A DNA stretch of 8,827 bases from Candidatus Cloacimonadota bacterium (lineage in GTDB: Bacteria > Muiribacteriota > UBA6191 > JACPRK01). Positions 7,043 through 8,827 of this stretch are shown here, piece by piece. Location of the stretch: positions 1-8,827 of the forward strand of contig JAJFLN010000621.1 of the NCBI GenBank assembly GCA_021772705.1, given 5' to 3'. Every line of letters starts with the position of its first letter. The stretch's first letter is position 1. Made by a program: the position numbers and the translations under genes. The notes under the pieces are model-generated. The model searched no databases, was not told where the DNA came from, and was given only the letters and a program-made list of their open reading frames with translations.

Positions 7043-8569
7043 TCAGCGTAGGTATCCCAGGCTCTTGAGCCGCTTGATGGAGTCGGCGTCGAGTTCGATG
7101 GGCTCATTGCCCGGTGTGGCCAGGATCACTTTCATCTCCTGGTAGAACCTCCAGAGTTCACGCTCCAGGAGTCGCAGCTCCTCCGGCATGCCCGGCCAGT
7201 GACGCTGCTCGTCCCGATCGTTTCGCCAGTCGTAGAAGACTGTGGTGGCGTCCTTGTCCCCCGATGGGGGAATCTCCAGGATACCGTGCCACCTGTCGCG
7301 GATCAGTGAATAAGTGCCGTGATCCGAGGGACCGGTCTGGGCGACGGACCAGATGGCGCGAGCCGCGTTTGCCGGACTGGGGTTGAGCATCGTCTGGAGC
7401 GGGACTCCGTCGGTTGGAGCCGGCGGGACTCCGGCAATCTCCAGGACTGTGGGGAGGAGATCGACGAGGCTGACTGGCAGTGTCACGACGCGGCCTGCCG
7501 GCCAGGAGGGACCGGCGATCACCAGGGGCACCCGGATCAGCTCCTGGTTGAGGTTGTGCCCGTGGTCCAGCCGGCCGTGCTCTCCGAATTCCTCGCCGTG
7601 ATCCGCGGTGAGGATCACCACCGTCCGGGTCAGGTCCAGGGATTCCAACAGCCGGCCGATTGCCTCGTCGGTGTATCGCACTTCACTGTCGTAGAGGGCC
7701 ATTGCGTGACGTTTCATCTCGGGGGTGAAGGCGTCTATAGATTCCACCACGTCCGTCGGCCAGGTACCGCGAGTGAAGTCGGGGATACCTTCGGGCACTG
7801 GTTCGGGATGAAACTCGCTGTAGTGCGGTTCGTGTTTCTCGTAGGGGAAGTGGGGGTCCAGGTAGTGGACCCAGGAGAATCGAGGCCGATCCGAGGCGCT
7901 GTTCAGCCAGGACCGGGCGGCCTCGGTCAGGTGGACGGCGTCGGCTGCGGCGGGAGTGGCGTTCTTCCGGGACCGTCCCAGGAGCCAGATAAGGGCGAAC
8001 TGCAGTCGCGTGGTCAACCAGAGAAGGTGGTCGGTTCGGGCGAAGATCTCTGGCCGAAAGGTCTCGTAGAAGTCGAAGCCCCGTCCCAGTCCCAGTCCGG
8101 GAGCGGAGTAGGCGATATTGACGATGGCGCCTGTGGAGTAGCCCGCCTTCCCGAGAAGCTCGGCCATCGTAGGTACGGACCTCCTGAGCGGCCGGTCCAT
8201 GGCGACGGCGCCGTGGATGGGAGGGTGCCGGCCGGTCATCAGGGAGCCGACGCTGGGCAGGGTCCAGCTGGAACTGGCGAAGGCGCTGTCGAACCGGACT
8301 CCTCGACGGGCCAGAGCATCGAGATTGGGTGTCGTGTTCCTGCCGTAGCCGTAGCAGCCGGCGTGGTCGGCCCGCAGACAATCGATGGTCACCAGCAGTA
8401 CATCAGGACGTGGAGGGGGCTGGCTCTCGTCGGCAGCGGAGGGCGGGACAAGGCTCTGAAGCAGGAGGATCGCCAGGGCTACACACTGGGCGGCTCGAAA
8501 CGGTCCGGAAAAGGCTGGCCAGTGTTGCGGCCTGCTGTCGCAGGAGTTCAAGGAGTGGGTCGAGAGCAT
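7043..8569 (-). CDS. Exported sulfatase-family hydrolase, threonine at the usual formylglycine position
   Basis: This is a 508-residue member of the sulfatase/alkaline phosphatase superfamily. After a long polar start, residues 29-46 form a signal-peptide core ending 'PPSAADES', so it is probably exported. 'VLLVTIDCLRADHAGCYGYGRNTTPNLD' covers the first metal site (D63). 'WTLPSVGSLMTGRHP' occupies the active-site segment. Here the CxPxR formylglycine motif is replaced by TLPSV (T103), so cysteine-type maturation is not expected. 'HYLDPHFPY' (H235, D238, H240), 'TADHGEEFGEHG' (D323, H324) and 'HGHN' (336-339) complete the site. The C-terminal 'IKRLKSLGYLR' is common in this bacterial subgroup. 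It may be a phosphatase, phosphotransferase or atypical sulfatase. It is the first gene of the operon, 120 bases inside the right inverted repeat. The ATG at 8569 lacks a clear ribosome site, so the true start is less certain. Confidence 0.9.
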   Translation of the reverse strand: MLSTHSLNSCDSRPQHWPAFSGPFRAAQCVALAILLLQSLVPPSAADESQPPPRPDVLLVTIDCLRADHAGCYGYGRNTTPNLDALARRGVRFDSAFASSSWTLPSVGSLMTGRHPPIHGAVAMDRPLRRSVPTMAELLGKAGYSTGAIVNIAYSAPGLGLGRGFDFYETFRPEIFARTDHLLWLTTRLQFALIWLLGRSRKNATPAAADAVHLTEAARSWLNSASDRPRFSWVHYLDPHFPYEKHEPHYSEFHPEPVPEGIPDFTRGTWPTDVVESIDAFTPEMKRHAMALYDSEVRYTDEAIGRLLESLDLTRTVVILTADHGEEFGEHGRLDHGHNLNQELIRVPLVIAGPSWPAGRVVTLPVSLVDLLPTVLEIAGVPPAPTDGVPLQTMLNPSPANAARAIWSVAQTGPSDHGTYSLIRDRWHGILEIPPSGDKDATTVFYDWRNDRDEQRHWPGMPEELRLLERELWRFYQEMKVILATPGNEPIELDADSIKRLKSLGYLR

Positions 8570-8689
8570 TGGGAGGGCTGTTGCGGGACTTGTGATTGGC
8601 TCGAAAGTAATCTATGCGGCCGCGAGCGGAAAGGCCCTCCCGCTACCGGGCGCAGCCGTCACCCGTGAATGGTCCGTTGTAGTTAACTG
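8570..8689 (-). other. Operon leader between the right inverted repeat and the first gene
   Basis: These 120 bases must hold the operon promoter unless transcription starts within or beyond the repeat. The sequence is GC-rich with GTTAAC at 8681-8686. A TAGATT on the minus strand roughly 45 bases before the ATG is a possible -10, but no matching -35 is visible at normal spacing, so no promoter is called. No ribosome site precedes the annotated ATG (the bases before it read CAGCCCTCCCA). Confidence 0.4.
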
Positions 8690-8806
8690 CAATGCCGGTG
8701 AAATAAGACGGATTTTGTTGTGGTGGGGCTCTGCCCCACACCCCGTTGGGGGAGCCTGCTCCCCCAAACCCCCAATTGGACTGGTGGGACTGAGAGTGCT
8801 GATGAA
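8690..8806 (-). repeat. Long inverted repeat, right copy, with two GC-rich hairpins
   Basis: This is the partner of the repeat at 1-117, in opposite orientation (left position p pairs with 8807 minus p). The hairpins are at 8747-8766 (9-bp stem, 2-base loop) and 8723-8739 (7-bp stem, 3-base loop). Similarity stops sharply at 8690: the inner flank reads GCAGTTAACT on the minus strand, against TTGCTAGCTC in the left copy. The outer flank 8807-8827 is unique in the window. It lies 120 bases upstream of the first gene of the operon, so the pair encloses all five genes. No transposase or recombinase is encoded between the copies. Confidence 0.93.
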
Positions 8807-8827
8807 CACTTGAATGACATACGAAAG

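Noticed and set aside
7319..8668. Plus-strand open frame of 449 codons
   Set aside because: It is antisense to the sulfatase-like gene, low complexity, and without a domain. The opposite strand has full family motifs.
8592..8813. Short open frames on both strands across the right repeat, and one entering from the left repeat
   Set aside because: They only translate the repeat itself and its flanks and would share a peptide because the repeats are alike. There is no ribosome site or domain.
1..8827. CRISPR array, tRNA, rRNA or insertion-sequence gene
   Set aside because: I saw no regularly spaced short repeats, no tRNA-like cloverleaf and no transposase motif. The only repeat found is the inverted pair at the two ends.

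Overview
This window carries one operon-like block of five clear genes, all on the minus strand. It reads from about 8569 down to 121 and is enclosed by two near-identical long inverted repeats at 1-117 and 8690-8806. The DNA is GC-rich. The gene types (exported sulfatase-like enzyme ending in a 'LKSLGYL'-type tail, exported phosphodiesterase, B12-binding radical SAM enzymes) suggest a Gram-negative, anaerobic or environmental bacterium. Such genes are common in Acidobacteriota, Myxococcota, Planctomycetota and uncultured candidate phyla, but the sequence alone does not fix the phylum. No rRNA, tRNA, CRISPR array, transposase, integrase or phage gene is visible.

Layout in the direction of transcription (right to left): outer inverted repeat (8806-8690); a 120-bp leader; a sulfatase-like hydrolase with a signal peptide (8569-7043); an alkaline-phosphatase-superfamily type I phosphodiesterase with a signal peptide and an embedded two-helix membrane hairpin (7042-4937, directly abutting the previous stop); a possible 72-residue ORF overlapping that stop by 4 bases (4940-4722); then three B12-binding-domain radical SAM proteins (4659-3187, 3184-1724, 1701-121). 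The first two of these are close paralogs and the third is more diverged. The last stop codon lies 3 bases from the second inverted repeat (117-1).

The tight spacing (0, 2 and 22 bases at three junctions) indicates co-transcription. Radical SAM enzymes work in the cytoplasm, while the two hydrolases are predicted to act beyond the inner membrane. My inference is a pathway that modifies an envelope lipid or glycan-type metabolite: C-H chemistry (methylation, cyclisation or similar) inside and phospho- or sulfo-ester processing outside. No substrate can be named from sequence.

The most unusual feature is the inverted repeat pair. It is 117 bp with 111 matches, and each copy contains two GC-rich hairpins whose arms are conserved while the substitutions fall in loops or between stems. 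It brackets exactly the whole operon. It may be a mobile or invertible cassette lacking its own recombinase, or a dispersed structured repeat that happens to sit at both operon boundaries.
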